A DNA stretch of 64,000 nucleotides, from NCBI GenBank assembly GCA_002796325.1, contig PCXA01000007.1, positions 80,586 through 144,585 on the forward strand, read 5' to 3'. Each line of letters opens with the position of its first letter. Within the stretch, counting starts at the first letter, position 1. Position numbers and translations under genes: made by a program. The notes beneath the pieces were generated by a model that saw nothing but the letters and a program-made list of their open reading frames with translations, did no database searches and had not been told where the DNA came from. The DNA comes from Deltaproteobacteria bacterium CG11_big_fil_rev_8_21_14_0_20_47_16. Its GTDB lineage: Bacteria; UBA10199; GCA-002796325; 1-14-0-20-47-16. This document shows, piece after piece, positions 25,904 through 35,768 of this stretch.

Positions 25904-26461
25904 TCAAGGAATGGGTTTGACTTTGCAACTTGCAATAAAAATATCGTGACATTCTTGTGAATAGCGACGCAACACATCAAGTGCAAACGGCATTGCAGAA
26001 ATTTTGTAATCATCAAGTCCGCGCGTTTTGACGGGCGTGTTTTGTGAATCAATGTTGATGGCGGTGTGAATGCAGGTGGATTGTGGGCTTGCAGCCGCTA
26101 TAGAAACTGTTAGTTTGGCATCCCCATCAAACAAATCATCTCCGCTGCGCAAAACCTTGCATTCAGGTTTAATTTTTTGAAGTGCTGCATGGATACTGCT
26201 GACAAGTAGTCGTTGATGCGCGATCCCTTCGCGAAGTGGCATATGAAAATGTTCTGCAATAAAGTGAAGCATGTTGTTGCTTTTGATCCATGATGCAGTT
26301 GCAATATCTTCCTGATCCACCATGTGGGCAGCACCCACTTCTGCAGCACCACAGAATGCAATCACACCATCACCCATGTGGCCCGTTGTTTCCAAAATAA
26401 ATTGGCTACGCAGTTGTGCGCCGTCATATTTCTGTGATGTGGGTAAGAAGTGAAAATACAT
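25904..26461 (-). CDS. DUF366-like protein next to queC
   Basis: A 185-aa protein whose sequence and length (YDGAQLRSQFILETTGHMGDGVIAFCGAAEV, GDDLFDGDAKLTVSIAAASP, IHTAINI) look like the DUF366 family, a small family of unknown function often found by queuosine genes in my recollection; this naming is from memory and unverified. Its ATG directly follows the queC stop (TAAATG), so the two are translationally linked. No signal peptide. The D-x-D near residues 107-114 and clustered Asp/His residues could bind metal or nucleotide. A role related to 7-deazaguanine metabolism is inferred from linkage only. Confidence 0.5.
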   Translation of the reverse strand: MYFHFLPTSQKYDGAQLRSQFILETTGHMGDGVIAFCGAAEVGAAHMVDQEDIATASWIKSNNMLHFIAEHFHMPLREGIAHQRLLVSSIHAALQKIKPECKVLRSGDDLFDGDAKLTVSIAAASPQSTCIHTAINIDSQNTPVKTRGLDDYKISAMPFALDVLRRYSQECHDIFIASCKVKPIP

Positions 26462-27112
26462 TTATAACCCCGTTGCCCGTATGAAGCGTAAGCAGGATTC
26501 GCATTTTCGACACCAGCTGTCTCCGGCTTCATAACATGGCCACAGCGTGTTTAATGGAACAGCGTTCTCTTTGGCCCATGTTGCAATTTCAGATTTGACC
26601 ATACCCTGAGTGGGGCTGATCAGCGAAACGCGATCCATTGTTGAAAAACGAAGAGCCGTGTTGGCGGCGTTCACATATGCGGGGCTATTATCAGGAAATG
26701 TGACGGCCTCTTCACGATTAAATCCCGTAACAATCCATTGAATACCATTGGCCTCTGCAATAGCAGCAGCAATATTTAAGAAGACACCGTTGCGATTGGG
26801 CACCCAAACTTTAGAAGCACTTTCGATGGTGTCGGAAAGTGAATCAAGTTGTGTGACATTCAGATGCGGCATGCTGTGCTGGGTTTTGTTTAAAGCGGAC
26901 TGACTGACGGTGCCGAGCCAGGGAATTTCAATCAGTTGATGGGGGATGTCCCATTGCGCACAAATTTTTTGGGCCGTGGCAATTTCACGTGGGGCTGCGC
27001 GTTGTCCGTAATCAAATGTGAGTGCAAGTCGAACAGGCATGGACTGGCGTACCATTGCGGTTGCCACCACTGAATCGAGCCCCCCCGATAAGAGTATGAG
27101 ACAGCTGTCCAT
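26462..27112 (-). CDS. queC: 7-cyano-7-deazaguanine synthase
   Basis: A 216-aa PP-loop enzyme. SGGLDS at residues 9-14 is the ATP pyrophosphatase motif; FDYGQRA and the four-Cys zinc site (WPCYEAGDSWCRKCESC) near the C-terminus are diagnostic for QueC. It converts 7-carboxy-7-deazaguanine to preQ0 with ATP and ammonia, in the queuosine pathway. tgt and queA, acting later in the same pathway, are elsewhere in this window; queD, queE and queF are not. It follows the phasin-like gene by 12 bp. Confidence 0.92.
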   Translation of the reverse strand: MDSCLILLSGGLDSVVATAMVRQSMPVRLALTFDYGQRAAPREIATAQKICAQWDIPHQLIEIPWLGTVSQSALNKTQHSMPHLNVTQLDSLSDTIESASKVWVPNRNGVFLNIAAAIAEANGIQWIVTGFNREEAVTFPDNSPAYVNAANTALRFSTMDRVSLISPTQGMVKSEIATWAKENAVPLNTLWPCYEAGDSWCRKCESCLRFIRATGL

Positions 27113-27124
27113 GACGTAATGATA

Positions 27125-27589
27125 CTAACTGCGTGCGCGTGGACGTGTGTGAGAAACTTTTTTCTCAAGCTGATTGAGTCTCTTTTGCAATGAGCTCAGC
27201 TCTTTATGTGACGGGATATTCAAGAACGACAAAATTTCATTCTTGGTGCCACGGGCAGCATCAATCACACGAGAAATCAGTTCACTCTGATTCAGGCGAG
27301 ACACAATGGAATCAAGGTGGTCTTTGGCGTCTTTTACAATCTCATCGTGATTACTGAAGATATTGGAATCGCTGATTTTGTTGAGGATTTCAGCCGACAG
27401 GTGGTTAACCTCGCGAATCAAGCGATGACGTTGTTGGCTGGCAAAGTCGAACCAGTCCTGAGCGGGAAGTTTTGAAAGGAAGTTTCCCAGGCCTGATGCG
27501 GCATAACCATTTGATTTTTTATGGGCTTTCTTCTTTGTTTTGGGAGTTTTACGAGCTGTTTTCCGGGTTACTTTTTTATGTTTTGCCAT
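27125..27589 (-). CDS. Phasin-like / histone-H1-like basic protein
   Basis: A 154-aa protein with AAGGAG upstream. The first 30 residues are very Lys-rich (KKVTRKTARKTPKTKKKAHKK), like histone-H1-type tails. The rest is amphipathic helix ending in LNIPSHKELSSLQKRLNQLEKKV, the pattern found at the end of polyhydroxyalkanoate granule-associated proteins (PhaI/PhaF type; PhaF also has a basic tail, at its C-terminus). It may coat granules and bind DNA, or be a nucleoid-associated protein. No PHA synthase is in the window. It lies 51 bp after recJ. Confidence 0.55.
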   Translation of the reverse strand: MAKHKKVTRKTARKTPKTKKKAHKKSNGYAASGLGNFLSKLPAQDWFDFASQQRHRLIREVNHLSAEILNKISDSNIFSNHDEIVKDAKDHLDSIVSRLNQSELISRVIDAARGTKNEILSFLNIPSHKELSSLQKRLNQLEKKVSHTRPRARS

Positions 27590-27640
27590 GGTGAGCTCCT
27601 TTTCTGTTTTTAGAAGCGTAACACCGTAAGCGGGTATTGT

Positions 27641-29344
27641 CTATAACCAGTCTAATTTTGGGTCCAGATCTAACAGACGTAGTTGTAGCCGGGTTTCACC
27701 TTGCCATGTATTGAGTTCAGGCACCCCAATGACGTGCTGCATGGCGGTTTGCGCAGCAGGATGCTCCCAAAGGCCGAATCCGATGGCATCTACAGTAACC
27801 AGGTTGTTGCCCATGCGGAGTTTGAGATGGTTGGCCCCCACCAGGCGACGGCTATGAATAGTCAAAGGTCGCACGGTGAGTACAGGTTCAGGATTGCCGA
27901 CACCAAATGGAGCAAGGCGTTTTAAGTCGCGACCCAGTTGGGAAGTCAGCTCAGTGGCATCAACAATGGCGTCCACGGGTCGTTGCGATGTTGTACGTGT
28001 TGCCATGTAACGAGATGCTGCCTCTGAAAATGCGTTTTGAAATTGAGGCCACTGTTCAGGTGTCACGGTAACGCCAGCGGCTTGATCGTGCCCACCAAAT
28101 GCCGTGAGATGACCCGCACAATCTTCCAAAATTTTGAGAACTGAGATGCCGCTGATCCCACGGGCAGAGCCTTTTCCGATACCATGCTCAAAACTTACAA
28201 CAACAGCCGGCTTGTCATGCAGACGTGCCAGCCGCCCTGCAATGATTCCAACGACACCAATGGCATAGTCGCTGCTGCCGATTGCGATCCCAGAACTGCT
28301 GTCAATGCTGAGTTTCATATCAGGAGTATCGAGGGATCTTAAAATTTTTTGTTCTGCGGCTTGTCGTGCCGTATTGAGGCAATCTAATTGTTCTGCGGCC
28401 TCTGCAGCACGAACGACATCATCTTCATATAAACAATTAAATGCAATTTGAGCGTCATCCATGCGGCCTGCTGCATTCAATCGCGGTGAAATGCGGTACG
28501 CAATGCTTTCGCTATCTATAGTTGCAGGATCAATATTGGCCAATCGCATCAGGACAGCGAGTCCGGTTCCTGGGGAAGTGGCCAGGCTACGTAGTCCTGC
28601 TTTAACTAGGATGCGATTTTCGCCTGTCAGCGGCATGACATCCGCAACGGTCGCAATGGCAACATAGGTGAGATATGGCATCAAGTTGGGTTGTTGATCG
28701 GCAAAGAAACCAGAATCACGCAGGGCTTTGCGCAAGGCCATCAGCATTTTAAATGCAACACCAGTCCCACACAGTTCTGGATACGGATAGGTACTGTCTG
28801 GGCGGTGGGGATTCACAACCGCAATCGCAGGGGGCAATGAGTCAGGGCAGTGGTGGTGATCAGTAATAATCACATCGATGCCAGCATCTTGTGCAGCTTT
28901 GACGGCATCAGCTGCTGAGGTGCCATTGTCGATTGTAATCAGCAAGCCGTTGCGTTCAGTCATTAATTTTTTCACAGCTGCAACGGATAATCCATATCCA
29001 TCCCGTACTCGGTGCGGCAGAACACTGTGTACTTGGATGCCAATGTCGCGAAAGAATCGAGCGACCATTGCAGTGCCACACACACCATCGGTATCGTAGT
29101 CACCAAATAGTGTAATAGGTTCGCCAGATTGAATTGCGCGCAAAATGCGCTCAATGGCAATCCTCATATCTGGTAGTAAATACGGATCGTGCAATGATGT
29201 GATGGGCGTGTCTAAAAATAGTTGTGCCTTATCAATCGTGGTGATGCCACGGTTGATAAGGACACGTGCTGCAATGGGATGTATTTTAAGTGCTGCTGCA
29301 AACGCAGCAATATCAATGTCTGGAGATGGTGGCGCTGCCCACAT
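27641..29344 (-). CDS. recJ: Single-stranded-DNA-specific exonuclease RecJ
   Basis: A 567-aa DHH-family nuclease. Manganese-binding motifs: FGDYDTDGVCGTAM, ITIDNGTS, TDHHHCP and the later SPRLNAAGRMDDA; the DHHA1 region has GIGKGSARGISG and FGGHDQAAGVTV. It degrades single-stranded DNA 5' to 3' in recombination and mismatch repair. The length fits RecJ (about 560-580). Its ATG overlaps the secF stop as TAATG, coupling it to the sec operon. Confidence 0.93.
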   Translation of the reverse strand: MWAAPPSPDIDIAAFAAALKIHPIAARVLINRGITTIDKAQLFLDTPITSLHDPYLLPDMRIAIERILRAIQSGEPITLFGDYDTDGVCGTAMVARFFRDIGIQVHSVLPHRVRDGYGLSVAAVKKLMTERNGLLITIDNGTSAADAVKAAQDAGIDVIITDHHHCPDSLPPAIAVVNPHRPDSTYPYPELCGTGVAFKMLMALRKALRDSGFFADQQPNLMPYLTYVAIATVADVMPLTGENRILVKAGLRSLATSPGTGLAVLMRLANIDPATIDSESIAYRISPRLNAAGRMDDAQIAFNCLYEDDVVRAAEAAEQLDCLNTARQAAEQKILRSLDTPDMKLSIDSSSGIAIGSSDYAIGVVGIIAGRLARLHDKPAVVVSFEHGIGKGSARGISGISVLKILEDCAGHLTAFGGHDQAAGVTVTPEQWPQFQNAFSEAASRYMATRTTSQRPVDAIVDATELTSQLGRDLKRLAPFGVGNPEPVLTVRPLTIHSRRLVGANHLKLRMGNNLVTVDAIGFGLWEHPAAQTAMQHVIGVPELNTWQGETRLQLRLLDLDPKLDWL

Positions 29345-30267
29345 TAGCGCCGTGCCGCAACTGGTTCACCGAACCACTTTGGCCATTTTTTATACATGAA
29401 AATATAAATTGGGCATGCAATGAAGATGGACGAGTATGTGGCGGTCAACACACCCACAATAAAGCAGAATGCAAAGTCGTGAATGGACCCACCACCGCTA
29501 ATGAACAATACCACCACAACGAACAACACGGTTAAGTGAGTGATGATGGTACGCGACATGGTTTCATTAATGCTCTTGTTTACAATTTCGCTGATGGTTG
29601 CTGCTGAAATGTTCTTAATGTGTTCACGAATACGATCGTACACAATAATTGTATCATTCATTGAATATCCAACGATGGTGAGGAGTGCAGCCAGAATCGT
29701 CAGGTTAAATTCCTTATGGAAGAGTGCCAGAGCCCCCATGACCATGATAACGTCGTGGACGAGTGCAACAATGGCGCCTGGTGCAAAAAAGAAATCAAAG
29801 CGAATCCAAACATAAATGAGCATTGCAGCGAGAGTAAAGAGAATGGCCAGCGCCCCTTTGCGGCGCAGTTCTTTACCAACCTTTGGTCCGACTGTTTCTT
29901 CACCTACAAGTGAAACGCCACCTGGATATTTGGCTTCGAGAATTGAAGTGACCTGTGTGGCAAAAGCCTTGGGATCGGCATCACTACCTTTAACTTTAAT
30001 GGAGAAAAGATTGTCTTCTTCTTGGCCCATGCGTTGTACCGATACTTCAGTGGGCATTATTGCTAAAGCGGACTGTAGGTCTCCGTCACCGACGGGCTGT
30101 GTGAACTTATAAGTGAGTTTGTTGCCACCCACAAAATCGATACCATAGTTAAGGCCATGAGTAATCATCACAAACAAGCTACTGATGGTTAAGATCAGTG
30201 ACAGCACCAAAAAATAACGCTGCTTGGGGATGAATGGAAAATTTTTGGGTAATGGAATCTCAAGCAT
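29344..30267 (-). CDS. secF: Protein translocase subunit SecF
   Basis: A 307-aa membrane protein. The ATG at 30267 is chosen since GAGGTG precedes it; an upstream ATG at 30300 lies inside secD. It has one N-terminal membrane segment (YFLVLSLILTISSLFVMI), the conserved GLNYGIDFVGG, a periplasmic domain, and five C-terminal segments with the motif GYSMNDTIIVYDRIRE. With SecD it uses the proton motive force to help export by SecYEG. Order yajC-secD-secF is standard. Confidence 0.95.
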   Translation of the reverse strand: MLEIPLPKNFPFIPKQRYFLVLSLILTISSLFVMITHGLNYGIDFVGGNKLTYKFTQPVGDGDLQSALAIMPTEVSVQRMGQEEDNLFSIKVKGSDADPKAFATQVTSILEAKYPGGVSLVGEETVGPKVGKELRRKGALAILFTLAAMLIYVWIRFDFFFAPGAIVALVHDVIMVMGALALFHKEFNLTILAALLTIVGYSMNDTIIVYDRIREHIKNISAATISEIVNKSINETMSRTIITHLTVLFVVVVLFISGGGSIHDFAFCFIVGVLTATYSSIFIACPIYIFMYKKWPKWFGEPVAARR

Positions 30268-30280
30268 AATCACCTCTAAG

Positions 30281-32035
30281 TTAAATGCTAACCTTTTCAA
30301 TCTTCCGTTTTACAAGGAAGTAGTCGTAAATCAGCCGTGTCACAACGACAGCGGTGAATAGTGTTGTCAGAATACCAATTGATAATGTGACAGCAAAACC
30401 ACGAATGGGGCCGGTTCCAAATTGATATAAGACAAGGCCGGCAATCAAAGTGGTGATATTGGAGTCAATGACCGCGCGCATGGCATTGCCATATCCGGAA
30501 CCAATGGCAGCCGCAGGCTTGGCACCCTTGCGAATTTCCTCGCGTATACGCTCATTAATAATGACGTTGGCATCCACTGCCATACCCATGGTGAGTACGA
30601 TACCGGCAATACCGGGTAGGGTGAGTGTGGCACCAAAGAGAGCTAAACAGGCCAGAATTAAAACAACGTTCATGGCGAGTGCGATATTGGCAACAAGACC
30701 TGACAGTCGATAATAGATAAGCATGAATAATACGACGACCAGTGCTGCAACTAGGCTCGCGTGAACACCTTGACGGATAGAGTCTGCGCCCAATGTGGGG
30801 CCGACAACTGTCTTGGTCGCTTCTGTTAATTTAACAGGGAGTGCGCCTTCACGGAGAACGAGCGATAGATCATCGCCTTCGCGATTGGCGGATTCAAAGT
30901 CTTGACTGCCAAATGTAATACGGGCTGATCCCCCTAAAATGGGTTCGTTAATGCGGGGTGCGGAATTGATATACCCATCCAGCATGATGGCCAACTGCTT
31001 ACCAACATTGGCTTTGGTAATTTCACCAAATGTTTGGGCGCCACCCTTGTCAAATGTAATGAGAACTTCGACATCATGATTTTGCTGATCAATATCTTTG
31101 CGTGCATTTTGCAAGCTTTGACCAGACAACTCCACCTTTTTGAAAATTAGATAGGGAATGCCACTAGTAATTTTTTTGATGATGGGGTCACGTACCAATT
31201 GATACGCAATCTCGGAGTCGTTTGGGATTTTGTCTTTCAGTGCTGCATTTAACTTTGCAACATCCTCAGCTGAATACCCTTCTGGCAGATTGGCGGTTTT
31301 GCGTGCCTCATCTACCAAAAGTTTAACCTCTTGGGGTGTTTTGGCGGTGTTGACCAATTTAAATTCCAGAAGACCTGTTTGCTTGATCAAATTAATGGCG
31401 CGATCAGGGTCAGACATGCCTGGCAATTCAATGGCAATGCGGTCGTCACCTTGAATACGAATTTCAGGCTCACCAACACCGTATCGGTCAATGCGGTTGG
31501 CAACGGTCTCACGGGCTTGTTTAACCAATTCGCCCACTAAGAAATTGCGATACTTGTCGTTGAAGGTGATTTTGAGCGCTGGATGATCGTTAACAGTTGT
31601 TTCTTCCAAGACATGCAGTGCACCATTGTATTGGTCGGCCAATATATCTTTAGCGGCCGCAACATCACCAGGTGTGTTGAATGCGGCAACGATCACACCA
31701 TTGCCCTCGGGTTGATCAATTGAAACAGGCATAACCTGCTTCTCTTTAAAATTGCGTGTGAGTTGTGTGATCATGTAGTCGGCCTGGCGCTTGATCGCGT
31801 CAGGAACGTCGACTTGCATTTCCACATAAATACCACCGCGTAGGTCGAGACCTAAGTTGATATAATTTTTAGGAAACGCATGATAATACCATGGCACCTG
31901 TGGGTCATTAGGATTGGCAGCTTCAGCCGTTCGCCATCCGTCTTGAAAATGACAGACTGTTGGGATGATAAAATAGATGCCCATTAAAAGTGCGAGCACG
32001 GATAGTAGTGATTTCCATTTCCACGTAGATGACAT
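30281..32035 (-). CDS. secD: Protein translocase subunit SecD
   Basis: A 584-aa inner-membrane protein with an N-terminal membrane segment, the conserved LGLDLRGGIYVEMQVD, a large periplasmic region (about 60-400), and C-terminal membrane segments with GMAVDANVIINERIREE. It acts with SecF and YajC in proton-driven protein export. AAGGAAAA precedes the ATG. It is 14 bp after yajC and overlaps the region upstream of secF. Confidence 0.95.
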   Translation of the reverse strand: MSSTWKWKSLLSVLALLMGIYFIIPTVCHFQDGWRTAEAANPNDPQVPWYYHAFPKNYINLGLDLRGGIYVEMQVDVPDAIKRQADYMITQLTRNFKEKQVMPVSIDQPEGNGVIVAAFNTPGDVAAAKDILADQYNGALHVLEETTVNDHPALKITFNDKYRNFLVGELVKQARETVANRIDRYGVGEPEIRIQGDDRIAIELPGMSDPDRAINLIKQTGLLEFKLVNTAKTPQEVKLLVDEARKTANLPEGYSAEDVAKLNAALKDKIPNDSEIAYQLVRDPIIKKITSGIPYLIFKKVELSGQSLQNARKDIDQQNHDVEVLITFDKGGAQTFGEITKANVGKQLAIMLDGYINSAPRINEPILGGSARITFGSQDFESANREGDDLSLVLREGALPVKLTEATKTVVGPTLGADSIRQGVHASLVAALVVVLFMLIYYRLSGLVANIALAMNVVLILACLALFGATLTLPGIAGIVLTMGMAVDANVIINERIREEIRKGAKPAAAIGSGYGNAMRAVIDSNITTLIAGLVLYQFGTGPIRGFAVTLSIGILTTLFTAVVVTRLIYDYFLVKRKIEKVSI

Positions 32036-32049
32036 GTTGTTTTCCTTTT

Positions 32050-32379
32050 TTACTTGGTCTGAGCCAAAGGATTGCCGCGAAGTCCAGCAACTTGGTCCTT
32101 GATCATTTTGAAACGCACGTTGTTTTCAACTTCGAGTGTGATGATGTTGTCTGCAATGCCATAGATGGTGCCAATGATACCGGAACGGGTGATGACTTCG
32201 TCACCCTTTTTGAGATTTTCAATCATGGATTTATGTTTCTTTTGCTGCTGCTGTTGTTGTGGGCGAATCATCAAAAAATAGAAGATCGCAAATACGATCA
32301 ACATGAGGGCGAGCATTCCCAAAAGACCACCTTGTTGTGCGGGGGCGGCTTGGCCTAAAACTGCGAGTACGTGTGACAT
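32050..32379 (-). CDS. yajC: Preprotein translocase subunit YajC
   Basis: A 109-aa protein with one N-terminal membrane segment (LGMLALMLIVFAIFYFLMI) followed by RPQQQQQQKKHKSMIENLKKGDEVITRSGIIG-type sequence, the YajC signature. It is an accessory member of the SecDF complex. AAAGGAG precedes the ATG and tgt ends 11 bp upstream, giving the widespread tgt-yajC-secD-secF order. Confidence 0.95.
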   Translation of the reverse strand: MSHVLAVLGQAAPAQQGGLLGMLALMLIVFAIFYFLMIRPQQQQQQKKHKSMIENLKKGDEVITRSGIIGTIYGIADNIITLEVENNVRFKMIKDQVAGLRGNPLAQTK

Positions 32380-32390
32380 GGTTTTCTCCT

Positions 32391-33545
<1,155 letters not shown>

Positions 33546-33581
33546 TCATAGGCTGGCGTTTGGCGCAAACAAAATACACTG

Positions 33582-34031
33582 TTACAGTTCGTGATGTGAA
33601 ATTTCGTGCTTTAATGCAGCAAGGGATTGATTGATATCTTGGATGAAGACCACCAGAGATACAATTAAGCAGATGATGCCTACGGTAAACAGAGATCCAA
33701 TGAGCCAAGTGAGTTCAAGTTTGAAGATGGCAACGCTGAAAAGGGTGGCAATGAGTAATGCTGCTGCGAGGGCGCTGGTGGCGGATAGCGCAATAGAAAG
33801 ACGGATCAGTCGTGCGCGCTTCCAGATCACAGTCAATTGTTTTTGATATTTATGGCGATCATTGGGTGACGCTTTGATCATTTCACTGATGAGAATGCGT
33901 GAACGATCGATAGCGCGTCCCAAGCGATTGGTCATGGTAAGAAGCAGTAATCCGATGCCTGAAATTAAAATGGCGGGACCAATAGCGGTCTGTAATATGG
34001 GAATGAGTTCTGAAACCGTTGGTGTGAACAT
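33582..34031 (-). CDS. DUF2721 family membrane protein
   Basis: A 149-aa protein with three hydrophobic segments (about 17-34, 75-100 and 108-132) and the conserved cytoplasmic-looking motif NRLGRAIDRSRIL followed by a basic loop, which is how the DUF2721 family looks. The family has no known function. AAGGAG lies inside the end of the preceding gene and the ATG is two bases after its stop, so the two are translationally coupled. Confidence 0.75.
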   Translation of the reverse strand: MFTPTVSELIPILQTAIGPAILISGIGLLLLTMTNRLGRAIDRSRILISEMIKASPNDRHKYQKQLTVIWKRARLIRLSIALSATSALAAALLIATLFSVAIFKLELTWLIGSLFTVGIICLIVSLVVFIQDINQSLAALKHEISHHEL

Positions 34032-34032
34032 A

Positions 34033-34860
34033 TTAACTCCTTGCGATGGCTGAGTTTAAGGTTTGTGCACTTGCCAATATGTGCTTTGCAATTTTAGGTT
34101 TCAAGTGAAACAGTGTTACTAAATCATTCACCGAAAAATGGGCTAGGTCTTTCACCAAAATAATGCCCGCATCGGCGAAAGCCGAAAGTACATTTGCTGG
34201 GAGCGCTGGTAAGATGGTGATGGGATACAATCGCTGATCTTCAATCCATTTTTCAAGACCACCCTTATACGGATAGCGCCATGCAATGAGTTTCATGCCC
34301 ATACAGCGCGCATATTTTCCGGCTTCGGTGGTGGAATGGGTGTTGGTCACAAGCCACGCCTCTGTAAATCCGCCGCGCTCTTGCACATCTTGAAATCGTG
34401 CTTGGGTATAGAGCGCCACTTTAAGATCTGACTTTAGCCCAGGGCGGTTATGGTATTTGCACTCCACCATAATTTTTTGGTCACCCTTGGTGGCAATGAT
34501 ATCAATTTCTTGTGCCACACAATGGCCTCGCAATACCTGGCTGACTTGTGTTGTGTATCCTTCAGACTCCAAAAGGCGTGCGACAAATTTTTCAAAAATA
34601 TAACCTGCCGGCCCCAGGTTCATGATGGCGCGCTTAAGTGAATAGCGACTGGCAATGGCTGGGGCATGTTCGTTTAGAAAGTGCAGTCCGCTGGAATAGA
34701 TGTCATTAGTATCTGCTGATTTGCCAATGTCTCTTCGGACCGCACGGAGGGTGCGATTGGCGAGCTGCTCGGTGGCCCCCGCGCGTTTGTATGATGATAG
34801 TGCCTTTTCTGAGTTAAAGGCTTCTTGTTGGCCCGAGGCCTTGGTGATGGGCTGCTTCAT
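34033..34860 (-). CDS. ATP-cone / Mrr-type nuclease-fold / helix-hairpin-helix protein
   Basis: A 275-aa protein with three parts. Residues about 1-75 resemble an ATP-cone (KASGQQEAFNSEKALSSYKRAG, then RYSLKRAIMNLGP). Residues 85-200 have a PD-(D/E)xK nuclease core of the Mrr family: EGYTTQVSQVLRG, catalytic EIDIIA, and VECKYH. Residues about 215-265 look like helix-hairpin-helix (LPANVLSAFADAGIILVKDLAHF). No methyltransferase is adjacent, so it is an orphan nuclease-like protein and not obviously a restriction system. It is coupled to the DUF2721 gene. Confidence 0.7.
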   Translation of the reverse strand: MKQPITKASGQQEAFNSEKALSSYKRAGATEQLANRTLRAVRRDIGKSADTNDIYSSGLHFLNEHAPAIASRYSLKRAIMNLGPAGYIFEKFVARLLESEGYTTQVSQVLRGHCVAQEIDIIATKGDQKIMVECKYHNRPGLKSDLKVALYTQARFQDVQERGGFTEAWLVTNTHSTTEAGKYARCMGMKLIAWRYPYKGGLEKWIEDQRLYPITILPALPANVLSAFADAGIILVKDLAHFSVNDLVTLFHLKPKIAKHILASAQTLNSAIARS

Positions 34861-34934
34861 AAGTGGTTCTAATAAAAGGAATTTATGGGGAATGCAATGC
34901 TTCTTCCTGTCACAAAGACGTCACATCAGATTGA

Positions 34935-34961
34935 GCAACTTTATTCAAAAAATGCCGATAC
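34935..34961 (+). promoter_or_regulatory. Sigma28-like promoter, copy 4
   Basis: GCAACTTT (34935-34942), 11-base spacer, GCCGATAC (34954-34961). The next gene's ATG is at 34971, only nine bases after the -10, so transcription would begin at or next to the start codon. Confidence 0.65.
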
Positions 34962-34970
34962 AATTCTATC

Positions 34971-35669
34971 ATGGCCCAACCCATAGCCCCCCGACAATTT
35001 CGCGTAATCAATGGTGGCCGCGCCACACCGCCATCACCCAAACTCCGCAAGCTACCCAGTGGGGGGCGTTGCTCAGAGGCCCTTTGGCATGCAGCAGCTG
35101 GGACGATCACATATGGATTTGCTACCCATGCACTGTTTCGATTTTTTGTGCCAACTGACGATGAACAAATTGCAATTGAATCGAAGTTTGAGTTTATGGA
35201 TGGGGATCTTGTCTTGGTTCCAAGGACCCCAATAGAATCATTCAAAATTAGAGGCCAGTTGTTCGCGCGTGAGGTTGTAGGCATTACATTTGGACTCATG
35301 GCTTTTGGGTTGGTGGATTTTGTACGACAAGCCTGGTGGCTCAAGAGTGAGTATCAACCCATCCCGTTGTTGAACCCTAAAGAGCTCTACCGCAATGTGT
35401 TGAAAAACTGTGAGCCACCTGATTTTCGTGGGGGCTGGCGGCGCGTTGTGGCTTCTGCAAAGCCAAAACCAAAACATCTAGCAGTTGTTTCGGATGAACG
35501 ACGTCTTTTAGAAGCAGGTGTTGTATTGTACACACTTCAAAAAGCGTGGACTTACGCGCTTGCAGCAACAGAAATGGGATTGGCCACTGCATCAGGGGCA
35601 TTCTTTATATGCGGGCGCTACTTTGATTTAAAATCTGAAGATCTATTTACTCAGGCTGGCGGCATCTAA
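34971..35669 (+). CDS. Hypothetical protein, 232 aa, probably leaderless mRNA
   Basis: Not recognised. No ribosome site precedes the ATG; the sigma28-like -10 ends nine bases upstream, so the message is probably leaderless. The N-terminus is basic and Pro-rich (RQFRVINGGRATPPSPKLRKLPSGGR), followed by hydrophobic stretches (AAAGTITYGFATHALFRFF, REVVGITFGLMAFGLVDFV, YALAATEMGLATASGAFFI) that could be short membrane or reentrant segments. It precedes the 690-aa orphan by 99 bp and may be cotranscribed with it. Confidence 0.6.
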   Translation: MAQPIAPRQFRVINGGRATPPSPKLRKLPSGGRCSEALWHAAAGTITYGFATHALFRFFVPTDDEQIAIESKFEFMDGDLVLVPRTPIESFKIRGQLFAREVVGITFGLMAFGLVDFVRQAWWLKSEYQPIPLLNPKELYRNVLKNCEPPDFRGGWRRVVASAKPKPKHLAVVSDERRLLEAGVVLYTLQKAWTYALAATEMGLATASGAFFICGRYFDLKSEDLFTQAGGI

Positions 35670-35768
35670 ACGCTACTAGTCGGCTTAATCCTCTAGCCCA
35701 CATCCTTGACGCTTGACGTCTCTGCTCAAATTTCATAGGCATTTCGCGGGGGAGTTAGGGAGAGAGCC

